A DNA stretch of 45,536 nt. It comes from Stutzerimonas stutzeri. GTDB lineage: Bacteria; Pseudomonadota; Gammaproteobacteria; Pseudomonadales; Pseudomonadaceae. This document shows positions 17,368 to 24,710 of this stretch, piece by piece. The DNA lies in NCBI RefSeq assembly GCF_024448935.1, contig NZ_JAMOIE010000033.1, positions 1 through 45,536 on the forward strand, in the 5' to 3' direction. Made by a program: the position numbers and the translations under genes. The notes under the pieces were generated by a model. That model saw only the letters and a program-made list of their open reading frames with translations. It did no database searches and was not told where the DNA came from. Each line of letters opens with the position of its first letter. Positions within the stretch are counted from its first letter, which is position 1.

Positions 17368-17677
17368 GTAAGCGGTAACTCCCGACGTTCTTCTCTTGCG
17401 CTGCGCCTTGCGGAGAATGACTCCAGTGATTGGGCGACACGGGGGCCTGCAGATGGTGACGCAAGTGGATGAACGGCGGCGACGGCACAGTGCGGCGGAG
17501 CGGCGTGCGGTGCTGGCGCGGTTCGCGGCCAGTGATGTGGGCGTGGCGGCGTTCTGCCGGTCGGAGTCGATCAGCGTGGCGACGCTGGCAGGCGTTGGGC
17601 GATCGCGGTGACGCGCCGCGCGCAGCGGCGCCGGGCCTTGTCGAGCTGGGCGCGCTGAGCATCATCGCCATGCTTAC
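17368..17677 (+). mobile_element. Internally deleted IS66-family remnant
   Basis: The 310-bp segment begins GTAAGCGG and ends GCTTAC, the inverted GTAAGC ends expected for IS66-family elements. Between them lies only a broken tnpA-like ORF; tnpB and the large transposase are absent. The flanking 8 bases do not match, so no target duplication survives. The minus-strand YjdF-like fragment stops exactly at the right end, as though the element once sat in that gene. Confidence 0.55.
17453..17663 (+). pseudogene. IS66-type TnpA accessory protein, frameshifted fragment
   Basis: From ATG 17453 the frame gives RRRRHSAAERRAVLARF and GVAAFCRSESISVATL, like the small TnpA proteins of IS66 elements. The next expected residues (YRW...) are missing and the reading continues one frame over as QALGDRGDAPRAAAPGLVEL. 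This is explained by a small deletion near 17587. The C-terminal part is also lost at the element's right end. Confidence 0.55.
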
Positions 17678-17869
17678 GCAGACAAACGGCACCAGGTGTC
17701 TGCCATGAACCCGCTCATTACGCACCAGCAGTTCCCGCGCGATAAGGGCCGGCACAACGCCCTGGAAGAAATGGCCAAGCCGGTCGTAAGGGTTACGGCT
17801 GAGGTCCAGCCAGTCCTGCAGCCAGAAGCCGACCGGCACACGGGGGGAAGGTGCAATGGCCGCCCGCAA
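17678..17869 (-). pseudogene. YjdF/DUF2238-like membrane protein fragment
   Basis: The minus strand encodes GFWLQDWLDLSRNPYDRLGH then FFQGVVPALIARELL, which matches the conserved core of the YjdF/DUF2238 inner-membrane family. Only about 60 residues remain. The fragment ends at the IS66-like right end, and the part that should follow is not found on the other side of the element. Its function is lost. Confidence 0.6.
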
Positions 17870-17888
17870 CCAGCCCGAGGGCCTGGAC

Positions 17889-17960
17889 AGCCAGGTGTCC
17901 GCGGTTCCAGCTCAGATCGATGTGCTGGCGGACCAGCCGTTTGTTGTCGTCCAGTGACAT
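17889..17960 (-). pseudogene. Ester cyclase / SnoaL-like N-terminal fragment
   Basis: ATG 17960 on the minus strand begins MSLDDNKRLVRQHIDLSWNR, like the start of SnoaL-type ester cyclase proteins. The similarity stops after about 24 residues, and the sequence then runs into the YjdF-like fragment. This looks like a deletion junction that joined two unrelated gene pieces. Confidence 0.4.
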
Positions 17961-18045
17961 TTGTCGCGTCCGGTAAGTGGCAGGGCTACGAACTGTAGCA
18001 GCCGCCACCCGGAACAGGCATCAATCAACAGATCCTTTCGTCGGC

Positions 18046-19443
18046 TCAATCCACCGGCAGGCGCAACCGAAACGCAGCACCGCCAAGCGTGGAATCGTCG
18101 AGCCTGAGCTCGCCGCCGTAGCTGTCGATGATGTCCTTCACCACTGCCAAGCCGATGCCTTGGCCAGGGTGCTGGGCGTCCAGCCGTTCACCACGACGCA
18201 GGATGCGGGCGCGTTGGTCGACCGGCACGCCGGGGCCGTCATCTTCGACGCTCAGCGTCAGGTATTGGTCGCCTTGCTGCAGGCTGATGCGTACCTGATG
18301 GAGACAAAGTCGGTAGGCGTTCTCCAGCAGGTTGCCGAGCAGTTCCATCAGCGCACCCTGTTCCAGCGGCAGGGTGGCCTTTGCCGGAACCTGCAGTTCG
18401 ACCTGCACGCGCTTGTCCTGGTAGACCTTGTCCAGCGTGCTGCACAGGCGCACCAGCAGCGGCTGCAGCGCTACCCGGTGGCGCACCAGGCCGCTCTGGC
18501 CGAGGCTCGCCCGCTGCAGCTGGTAGCCGATCTGCTGGCTCATGCGCTCGATCTGCGCGCGCATCACACGGGACTGTTCGCGGTTGTCCGGCTGCGTGCT
18601 GATCACTTCGCCGACGCTCTGCAGCACCGTCAACGGCGTCTTCAGGCTGTGGGCCAGGTCGCCCAGGGAGTTGCGGTACTGCTCGCGCTGGCTACGCTCG
18701 CCGTCGAGCAACCGGTTCAGCGAGCGGGTCAGGCGCAGCAGTTCGCGGGGGTGTCGATCGCTGAGCCGATCCAGCCGCCCCGCCTCGACCTGATCCAGCT
18801 CGAGGCTCAGGCGCTTGAGCGAGCGAAAGCCCCAGGTCAGGCCCAGCCAAAGCAGCGTCAGTAGCACCAGCAGCCCGCCGCCGAGCCAGAGATAGAGCTG
18901 TTGCCGAAATTCCTCGAAGAGGCTGCGGTATTCGCTGGTGGGTTGCATGGTGACGAAGCTGAACGCCTGACGGTCGTCATCGGTCAGGCGCAGCTCGACA
19001 TCGTAGACGAAGTACTCGACGCCATCGGCGTCGCGGACCCGCCTGAACTCGGTGACATGGCCGTTCAGGCGCGGCTGATAGTCGATGGATTCATCTTCGG
19101 CCGAACGCGACTGCCAGAGCCGTTTGCCTTGCGGGTCGTAGATGTAGCCCAGCAGCTTGGCATCGGGCAGATCGAACTCTTCGTCGGGCAACCGCTCCGG
19201 CATCACCAATCGGCCCTGTTCGATGCGCGATGCGGTGATCAGTGTATTGGCATCGGCGGCCAGGCGCTCTTCGATGACCCGCTCGAAGGCGAGGCTGAAC
19301 GCAGCCTGCAGCACCGGCAGCAGGGCAAGCATGAACAGAACGGCGAGACAGGTGGCGCCCAGCATCAGGCGCAGGCGCAGTGACAGGCTGCCGTTGCGTG
19401 CGGCCCGAGCCAGCACGCGCAAGCGGCGCCCATTGAGGCTCAT
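18046..19443 (-). CDS. phoQ: PhoQ-type sensor histidine kinase
   Basis: This 465-residue inner-membrane sensor has transmembrane segments at about 25-48 and 183-205. They enclose an acidic periplasmic domain (residues 49-182; LPDEEFDLPDAK, SAEDESIDY) suited to Mg2+ or cationic-peptide sensing. A HAMP-like linker follows, then the phosphoacceptor H265 in LAHSLKTPLTVL and an ATPase domain (NLLENAYRLC, DDGPGVP, GQGIGLAVVKDI). Its start overlaps the phoP stop by 4 bases. The context oprH-phoP-phoQ fits the pseudomonad operon that responds to low magnesium and antimicrobial peptides. The stop faces a decay zone with no clear terminator. Confidence 0.93.
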   Translation of the reverse strand: MSLNGRRLRVLARAARNGSLSLRLRLMLGATCLAVLFMLALLPVLQAAFSLAFERVIEERLAADANTLITASRIEQGRLVMPERLPDEEFDLPDAKLLGYIYDPQGKRLWQSRSAEDESIDYQPRLNGHVTEFRRVRDADGVEYFVYDVELRLTDDDRQAFSFVTMQPTSEYRSLFEEFRQQLYLWLGGGLLVLLTLLWLGLTWGFRSLKRLSLELDQVEAGRLDRLSDRHPRELLRLTRSLNRLLDGERSQREQYRNSLGDLAHSLKTPLTVLQSVGEVISTQPDNREQSRVMRAQIERMSQQIGYQLQRASLGQSGLVRHRVALQPLLVRLCSTLDKVYQDKRVQVELQVPAKATLPLEQGALMELLGNLLENAYRLCLHQVRISLQQGDQYLTLSVEDDGPGVPVDQRARILRRGERLDAQHPGQGIGLAVVKDIIDSYGGELRLDDSTLGGAAFRLRLPVD

Positions 19444-20117
19444 CGGCAGCGCTCGGTGAACAGATAACCCAGGCCGCGAACGGTATCGATGGGTTTAAGC
19501 CCGCCTTGGGCTTCCAGCTTGCGCCGCAGCCGGCCGACCAGTACCTCGATGACGTTGGCGTCGCGTTCGTTGTCGTCCGGGTAGAGCTGCTCCATCAGGC
19601 GCTCCTTGGCGACTACCTGCTGCTGGTGGCGCATCAGGTATTCGAGGATGCGGTATTCGTAGGCGGTCAGCGGCAGGGGCTCGTCATTGACCAGCGCCTG
19701 TTTGCGGTTGAGGTCGAGCCTCAACGGCCCGGCCTCGATGCTGGCCTGGCTGAAGCCGGACGAGCGTCGCAGCAGCGCGTTGAGCCGTGCCTCCAGCTCC
19801 TCGAACTGGAAGGGTTTGACCACGTAGTCGTCGGCACCGGCGGCCAGTCCTTCGACCTTGTCCTGCCAGTTGCCGCGCGCCGTGAGGATGAGGATGGGAA
19901 ACCGCTCGCCATTGCTGCGCAACTGGCGAATCAGATCCAGCCCGGAGATGCCCGGCAGGCCGAGGTCGACCACCGCTAGGTCATGATTGAACTCGCGGGT
20001 CTGATAGAGCGCCTCTTCGGCGTCGGCCACCGCGTCGACCACGTGCCCGCTTTCGCTCAGGCGAGTCAGTAGGTGGTGGCGCAGCAGCGCCTCGTCTTCC
20101 ACCACCAGTACTTTCAT
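19440..20117 (-). CDS. phoP: PhoP-type response regulator
   Basis: This 225-residue OmpR-family regulator has an N-terminal receiver domain with phosphoacceptor D51 (VVDLGLPGISG), acidic pair E7-D8 and a lysine near residue 101 (VVKPFQFEEL). The C-terminal winged helix is at about 125-220 (LTAYEYRILEYLM, VIEVLVGRLRRKL). It is the partner of PhoQ, with stop and start overlapping, and lies 69 bases downstream of oprH with a hairpin in between. It probably binds the four GTTCAG half-sites upstream of oprH and so controls its own operon. Confidence 0.95.
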   Translation of the reverse strand: MKVLVVEDEALLRHHLLTRLSESGHVVDAVADAEEALYQTREFNHDLAVVDLGLPGISGLDLIRQLRSNGERFPILILTARGNWQDKVEGLAAGADDYVVKPFQFEELEARLNALLRRSSGFSQASIEAGPLRLDLNRKQALVNDEPLPLTAYEYRILEYLMRHQQQVVAKERLMEQLYPDDNERDANVIEVLVGRLRRKLEAQGGLKPIDTVRGLGYLFTERCR

Positions 20118-20138
20118 GTGCGGCTCCTGTCATGCAAG

Positions 20139-20159
20139 CGGCCGGGACAAGCCCGGCCG
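20139..20159 (-). terminator. Hairpin between oprH and phoP (attenuator-like)
   Basis: CGGCCGGG and CCCGGCCG form a perfect 8-bp stem with a 5-base loop in the 69-base oprH-phoP gap. Without a T tail it is more likely an attenuating or mRNA-protecting stem that lets oprH mRNA exceed phoPQ mRNA. Confidence 0.5.
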
Positions 20160-20186
20160 TGTTCCTGTCGAGGCAAGCGCGCCTGC

Positions 20187-20792
20187 TTAGAACGTGTAGT
20201 TCACGCCCAGGTAGGCCTGCTTGGTGCTATGCAGGTCGATCGAACCGACCTTGCCAACGCCGCGCTCGGCCACTTCGGTGCCGGCGTTGCTACGCAGATA
20301 ACGGTAACCCGCTTCGATCGAGGTGTTATTGCCGACGTCTTGCAGCACACCAGCCTGCAGGCCCACCAGATAACCGATGTCACTGTCGCGGCGGTATCCT
20401 CTGGACTCGTTCTCGAGCTTGGTCAGACCGGCACTGGCGCCACCGAACAGGCGGGTAGTGTCGCCGACCGGGAGGAACAGGTCGTAGCTGCCGAACAGGT
20501 TCTGCTGACGCAGCTTGAGCGAGCTGCCGTAGTCGTCGGACACGTTTTCGTAGGTGGCATAGTAGCGTGCTTCGTCGGTCATCTGACCGGCGCGGATGCC
20601 CCAGGTGCCGCTGTTCTTGATGGTGTCATCGAAGCGGTTCGCGCCCGGCATGTTCTGCTTCAAAGTGCTGGAGCGGTCGATGTTGAAGGTGCTCTCGCCC
20701 CAGGTAAGACCGGCAAAGTTGTCGGCGGCTTGGGCGCCGAGGCTGAAGATACTGAGGGTGGTGGCGATGGCCAGGGTATGCAACCTGTTCAT
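20187..20792 (-). CDS. oprH: OprH-type outer-membrane protein
   Basis: The 201-residue precursor has a signal peptide (cleavage near AQAAD, residue 22). The mature part is an 8-stranded-barrel type with alternating residues and a C-terminal aromatic end (YLGVNYTF). The segments NFAGLTWGE, GTWGIRAGQ, RYYATYENVSDD, KLRQQNLFGSYD and EAGYRYLRSNA match P. aeruginosa OprH as I remember it. OprH binds lipopolysaccharide and stabilises the outer membrane when magnesium is scarce. ATG 20792 follows AAAGGAGCGACAC. It is first in the oprH-phoP-phoQ operon, behind a multi-site PhoP box. Confidence 0.93.
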   Translation of the reverse strand: MNRLHTLAIATTLSIFSLGAQAADNFAGLTWGESTFNIDRSSTLKQNMPGANRFDDTIKNSGTWGIRAGQMTDEARYYATYENVSDDYGSSLKLRQQNLFGSYDLFLPVGDTTRLFGGASAGLTKLENESRGYRRDSDIGYLVGLQAGVLQDVGNNTSIEAGYRYLRSNAGTEVAERGVGKVGSIDLHSTKQAYLGVNYTF

Positions 20793-20848
20793 GTGTCGCT
20801 CCTTTGCAGGCATGGAGAAATTTACGTCTCCATCCTGCCTGCGGGACG

Positions 20849-20887
20849 CTGAACAGCGCCTGAACCCTGACTGAACCTGAGCTGAAC
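20849..20887 (-). promoter_or_regulatory. Four-fold PhoP box upstream of oprH
   Basis: On the minus strand GTTCAG occurs four times at exact 11-bp steps (plus-strand CTGAAC at 20849, 20860, 20871 and 20882). GTTCAG-N5-GTTCAG is the kind of direct repeat bound by PhoP in pseudomonads. The box lies about 57 bases before the oprH start, with TAAATT as a possible -10 nearer the gene. Confidence 0.8.
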
Positions 20888-20897
20888 GATCATGCGG

Positions 20898-20921
20898 CCA
20901 GCGCAGCCTGGGCTGCGCTGG
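20898..20921 (-). terminator. Hairpin between the SDR gene and the oprH promoter
   Basis: CCAGCGCAGCC and GGCTGCGCTGG form an 11-bp inverted repeat with a two-base centre just after the dehydrogenase stop. It probably ends that transcript before the PhoP box; no T run follows. Confidence 0.5.
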
Positions 20922-20928
20922 TGGTCAG

Positions 20929-21939
20929 CTAGCGCCCGCGACGCCCCAGCAGGGCGACCAATGCTGCTGCCCCCACCGCCACGGCGGCAGTGGTCGCGAC
21001 CGGATGCTGGCTGGCACGGGTGTACAGGGTGCGAGTCAGCACCATGCCCGGATAATCGCCACTGGCGCTGCCGTCACCCACGCTGCCGACATCGCTGGCG
21101 TAGAGCGCGCCGCGCGGGTGTCGGTCTGGGCGGCCGCTCTTGATGGTGTCGTAGACAAAGGTGCGGTTGATCCAGTCGGCCAGGTGCGGCGCGTTCTGTG
21201 CGAGTCGCGACAGCAGCCTGGCATTGCCGATGTAAACGTCGCGCTGCGGGTACTCGGCGGCATGCAGGATCGCCCGCGCCACCACTTCGGGAGCATAGAC
21301 CGGCGGCGGAAACACCGGGGCGCTGGGCAGGTAGTTTTTCGAGTGGTCCATGAACCGGGTGTCGGTCGAGGAGGGGCGTACCAGGGTCACCGATACCGGC
21401 GTGTGTGACTTCTGCAGCTCGACGCGCAGCACGTCGGTCATCGCCTTGATCGCATGCTTGCTGGCGCTGTAGCTGCTGTGAAAGGGCAGGGCATTGGCCG
21501 ATTCGACACTGCCGATGTTGATCAGGGCACCGCCTTTGTCGCGCAGATGCTTAACGGCGACGGATGAGCCGTAGTAAGTGCCCCAGAAGTTGGTCTGCAT
21601 CACCTGATAGTGGTCTTCGTCGCTGACCTCATCGAAGCGTCCCCATACCGAGCTGCCGGCATTGTTGATCCAGGTGTCGAAGCCACCGAAACGGGCGACG
21701 GTCTCGCTGGCGACGCGTTCCAGCTGCGCGCGCTGGCCGACATCGGCCATGACGTGAAGGACCCGGTCCCCCGCGTTCAAGTCACGCTCGATGTCGAGCA
21801 GGGCTTCTTCGTTACGCGCCACCAGCACCACGCGTGCACCTCTTTCGATGGCGAGGCGCGCGGTCGCCAGGCCGATCCCGCTCGAAGCACCGGTGATGAC
21901 GATGACCTGCTCAGGCAAGGGTTTGAGAGAAATGCGCAT
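20929..21939 (-). CDS. Short-chain dehydrogenase/reductase with C-terminal membrane anchor
   Basis: This 336-residue SDR has the NAD(P)-binding TGASSGIG (residues about 16-23), NNAGSSVWG, and the catalytic Ser followed by YSASK (residues about 155-159). The last 25 residues are an alanine/valine-rich hydrophobic stretch (VATTAAVAVGAAALVALLG) ending in RRGR, which suggests a membrane-tethered enzyme. The substrate is unknown. ATG 21939 follows GGAGATCCCG; a longer frame upstream lacks family similarity. It is a single-gene unit lying between the oprH promoter and an acyltransferase-like relic. Confidence 0.88.
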   Translation of the reverse strand: MRISLKPLPEQVIVITGASSGIGLATARLAIERGARVVLVARNEEALLDIERDLNAGDRVLHVMADVGQRAQLERVASETVARFGGFDTWINNAGSSVWGRFDEVSDEDHYQVMQTNFWGTYYGSSVAVKHLRDKGGALINIGSVESANALPFHSSYSASKHAIKAMTDVLRVELQKSHTPVSVTLVRPSSTDTRFMDHSKNYLPSAPVFPPPVYAPEVVARAILHAAEYPQRDVYIGNARLLSRLAQNAPHLADWINRTFVYDTIKSGRPDRHPRGALYASDVGSVGDGSASGDYPGMVLTRTLYTRASQHPVATTAAVAVGAAALVALLGRRGR

Positions 21940-22291
21940 CGGGATCTCCTCGGATAGCAACGATGTGGATTGGCTCGGTAGAAGCCGTGGCCGCGCTTCC
22001 GGTTCCGGGCAGGCGATGGATGGCAACGGTTGATCGAGCCCGGGCTGGATGGCGCTGCTGGCGATGCCGAGATACAGCGGGCAGGTTCTGACCGAATACA
22101 CCACCATTGTGCAGCAGCCGGGAAGCGAGCAGATCATGCGCTATATCAGCAGCGGCAGCGTCCTGGTCGACGACCTGCTGACCCTGCTTGAACTGGCCCT
22201 GGTGTTGGCGATATCGAGCCTGACGTATCACTACGTCGAGCTGAAGGGGATTGAGGTGGGGCGCCGGCTTGCACGCAGCCAGCCAAGACCG
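21940..22291. other. Region between the SDR and csgH genes
   Basis: This 352-base stretch holds the SDR promoter region (minus strand) and, on the plus strand, only the acyltransferase-like remnant listed separately. No csgF- or csgG-like sequence is seen. Confidence 0.55.
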
Positions 22292-22306
22292 CTATCGCCG
22301 GTTTGA
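22049..22306 (+). pseudogene. Acyltransferase-3-like C-terminal remnant
   Basis: The 85-residue frame contains one hydrophobic segment (LLTLLELALVLAISSLTYHY) followed by VELKGIEVGRRLARS. That resembles the last membrane helix and tail of OafA-type acyltransferases. A stop at 22031 cuts it off from any larger upstream part. It converges on csgH and overlaps its last codons. It could instead be a chance ORF. Confidence 0.35.
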
Positions 22307-22717
22307 ATCGGCCCTGACGAATAGATGATCCGCAGCAGCAGGCGTGGGATCTGGCGCCGAGGGCGCCGAATCGGTGGGTTGGGTTGCAGGATAGGTCTGA
22401 TGCAGAGGCGCTTGCTGCTGGCCATCAACGGACCAGGTGACCGTCGCCTCGATCTGGCCGTCGGGTGCGATACCGAGTCGGTTGTTCAGCGGACACTGCG
22501 TTTCAGGCCCGCTGGTCAGCTCGCCCGATTGGCGGCTGCGGCTGGTACCGGCGTGGCCCTTGGAACGCACTTCCAGCTGGTAGCTAAGCCGGTGGGGTTC
22601 GGCACTGCTGAAGCACAACCGCACGTTCAGCCGGTCGGCTTCGGGCAGCAGCTCCAGGCGAGCATCAACGGGACCGGCGGAGGCGAGCAGCATGGCGGCG
22701 AGGGTCGCGGTGAGCAT
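22292..22717 (-). CDS. csgH: CsgH-like curli assembly chaperone
   Basis: The 141-residue protein has a signal peptide (MLTATLAAMLLASAGPVDA) and a small beta-rich domain with LSYQLEVRSKGHAGTSRSRQ and TVTWSVDGQQ. This resembles the CsgC/CsgH periplasmic proteins that keep curlin subunits from polymerising too early. The last 40 residues are a Pro/Asp-rich tail not expected in the family. It lies 21 bases after csgA on the same strand. CsgH is usually described from alphaproteobacteria, so the assignment rests on motif and context. Confidence 0.65.
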   Translation of the reverse strand: MLTATLAAMLLASAGPVDARLELLPEADRLNVRLCFSSAEPHRLSYQLEVRSKGHAGTSRSRQSGELTSGPETQCPLNNRLGIAPDGQIEATVTWSVDGQQQAPLHQTYPATQPTDSAPSAPDPTPAAADHLFVRADSNRR

Positions 22718-22738
22718 GGGTGGTGGTCAAGGTCTGGA

Positions 22739-23665
22739 TCACTGTTGGGTGACGGCGGCCATGTTGCCGGTCCCCGTCTGCGAAATCACCGCGTTCATGA
22801 GTTCGGCGTTCTGAGTGATCGAGGCCTGGTTTGCCATGCCGACCTGGTTGATGCGGGCCTCGTTGTAGCCGGCTAGCTGGTCGATGGCGGCGATGTTGTC
22901 ATCGCCGGATTGCACGACGCTGGCTTGGTTGCCATCGAACCATTGCAGCAACTCGACGCTGTTGCCATTTCCAGTTGACGAGCCTCGGAATGCATTGCTG
23001 CGCCCGCTCTGCTCGATTGTCAGCAGGTTGTCGTCGCCAGCCTGACTGAACTCGACTTCACCAAACAGACTGTTCTGCGAAATCGTTGCGGTATTCAGGT
23101 TGCCGTTCTGGGCCAGTTGAATATCGCTGCCATCGCCCTGCTCGATGCTAGCCCTGTTCTCGTCGCCGACCTGATACACAGCTGTCCAATTTCCGTGGTA
23201 AAAGCCGTCTTGCGTCATTACCAGCGAATTGCCGTTGCCAATCTGACGTGCCTCGGCCCGAGCGATACCATTTTGAGTGGCCGAAATGGAATTGTTGTCG
23301 CCGATGCTGCTGATCTGCAGCTCATTGGAATACCAGTGCTGCTCGACCACGGCGCGGTTGCCGGTGCCCTGCTGATAGACGTTGGCGGTTGAGAAGCGAG
23401 TTTCATCATCTTGGTAGATAGAGGCGTTATTGCTGCCGATCTGCACGATACTGGCCACATTCAGCTCAGCGATTACGCCTTGGTAGATCGCGCCGTTGTT
23501 GGCCGTTCCGTTCTGCCGGATTGTCGCCTCGTTCAGCAGGCCGGTCTGGTCAATCGTGGCGTCGTTGCCGTTGCCTGTCTGCACGAGTGTGGCGCTGTTG
23601 TCGGCATGGGCGCCAACGGCGACAGACAGCAAAGCGGCTGACGCGAGGAGATGCAGACTGCGCAT
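22739..23665 (-). CDS. csgA: CsgA-type major curlin with about 13 repeats
   Basis: The 308-residue protein has a signal peptide (cleavage near AHADN, residue 22) followed by about 13 imperfect repeats of about 22 residues with the curlin pattern Q-x-G-x2-N-x5-Q (VQTGNGNDATIDQ, VQIGSNNASIYQ, SQTGTGNMAAVTQ). E. coli CsgA has five repeats in about 150 residues, so this is more than twice as long. Curlins form extracellular amyloid fibres in biofilm. AGGGT precedes ATG 23665. It is cotranscribed with csgB (31 bases upstream) and csgH. Confidence 0.9.
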   Translation of the reverse strand: MRSLHLLASAALLSVAVGAHADNSATLVQTGNGNDATIDQTGLLNEATIRQNGTANNGAIYQGVIAELNVASIVQIGSNNASIYQDDETRFSTANVYQQGTGNRAVVEQHWYSNELQISSIGDNNSISATQNGIARAEARQIGNGNSLVMTQDGFYHGNWTAVYQVGDENRASIEQGDGSDIQLAQNGNLNTATISQNSLFGEVEFSQAGDDNLLTIEQSGRSNAFRGSSTGNGNSVELLQWFDGNQASVVQSGDDNIAAIDQLAGYNEARINQVGMANQASITQNAELMNAVISQTGTGNMAAVTQQ

Positions 23666-23696
23666 AGGGTTACCCTTTTATTAGCGATGCTGGTGA

Positions 23697-24182
23697 TTAG
23701 CGATGCTGGACGATCTGGACGCGTTGGCCGCTGCCGTATTGGGTGACACTGCTGCTCAAGCCGCTGCCGAGCTGTTCGATGCTGGCAGCGTTGTTCGAAC
23801 CAATCTGAGCGATCGCGGCCTGGTTGTCGCTGCCGATCTGGCTGATGTCGGCCAGGTTGCCCTGGCCAATCTGCAGAATGCTGGCGATCTGGTTCTCGCC
23901 TTGCTGGAGGATGAAGGCCTGCTGGTCGCTGCCCTGTTGCATGATGCTCGCCAGCTGAGCCGTGCCGGTCTGGCTTACGTCGGCCAGGTTGTCGCTGCCG
24001 GTTTGCAGCACTCGCGCGACCTGCATGTCGGGCAATTGCAGCGCAGCCGCCGACTGATTAGCGAGGCTCAATAAGCCTCCCGCAAGATCTCCGTTGTCCA
24101 TCAGATCGGCCGCATGAACCGTGTGACCGGTGAGCAGAAGGGCGGCGAGCACGCCGCGGCGGAACAGGGCTAGACAATCCAT
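23697..24182 (-). CDS. csgB: CsgB-type minor curlin (fibre nucleator)
   Basis: The 161-residue secreted protein has a signal peptide to about residue 25 (HAAD). Five to six curlin repeats follow (VLQTGSDNLADVSQ, MQQGSDQQAFILQ, AQIGSNNAASIEQ), and it ends QRVQIVQHR, a basic tail like E. coli CsgB. CsgB anchors and nucleates CsgA at the cell surface. ATG 24182 is chosen for GAGGT 6 bases upstream. A 117-base gap to csgE holds an AT-rich stretch that may be a separate promoter. Confidence 0.88.
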   Translation of the reverse strand: MDCLALFRRGVLAALLLTGHTVHAADLMDNGDLAGGLLSLANQSAAALQLPDMQVARVLQTGSDNLADVSQTGTAQLASIMQQGSDQQAFILQQGENQIASILQIGQGNLADISQIGSDNQAAIAQIGSNNAASIEQLGSGLSSSVTQYGSGQRVQIVQHR

Positions 24183-24299
24183 GCAGGCACCTCGCAATAG
24201 TGTTCGGATTCTTGACTGCAGGCGGGGCGCTGAACATCCATCGAACGGTGCAAAACAAGCGCTACGTGATGAACGGGGCGGATTAAATTTTTTGACAGG

Positions 24300-24710
24300 T
24301 CACAGCTCGTCCCGGTCCAGGTCGAAGGTGTCCTGGAGCAGGTTCTGCAGTTTGCTGCGGTTGACCTCCTCCAGGATCAGCTGCGCGGCTTGGGTGGCGA
24401 TGTCTTCGATCTCCGCCACGTTGGGCTGCAGAAAGCGCCGGTAGACCGTGCGCTGCCCATACTCCACCCAGATCAGGCTGCCCCAGCGCGCGGAAGGCCG
24501 TTCGCGTACCACCAGATCGGCTTCAAGCGCGCTGGCGTCCTGCAATTGAAAGCTCAGGTAGCGGTGGAAGTCGTGACCGAAGCGAGTGATGGTGTTGTCG
24601 ATGATCAGCCCGCTCAGCTCCGCCTCGCCTTCCACCTGGCCCAGCGCTGCCTGAGCCTGCCCCGGGCCGAGCAGGCTCAGCAGCAACAGGCCCAGCGTCA
24701 GGCGTGACAT
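24300..24710 (-). CDS. csgE: CsgE curli export specificity factor
   Basis: The 136-residue protein has a signal peptide (SLLGPGQAQAAL) and matches CsgE with LSGLIIDNTITRFGHDFHRY, LVVRERPSARWGSLIWVEYG and NRSKLQNLLQDTFDLDRDEL. CsgE guides curlin subunits to the CsgG outer-membrane pore. The start overlaps the csgD end by 13 bases, so it is translated from the same message. In many species csgF and csgG follow csgE; here csgB follows instead. Confidence 0.92.
   Translation of the reverse strand: MSRLTLGLLLLSLLGPGQAQAALGQVEGEAELSGLIIDNTITRFGHDFHRYLSFQLQDASALEADLVVRERPSARWGSLIWVEYGQRTVYRRFLQPNVAEIEDIATQAAQLILEEVNRSKLQNLLQDTFDLDRDEL

Noticed and set aside
22739-24182. Fap-type amyloid genes
   Set aside because: The repeats have the curlin pattern and the neighbours are CsgD and CsgE, so this is a curli and not a Fap cluster.
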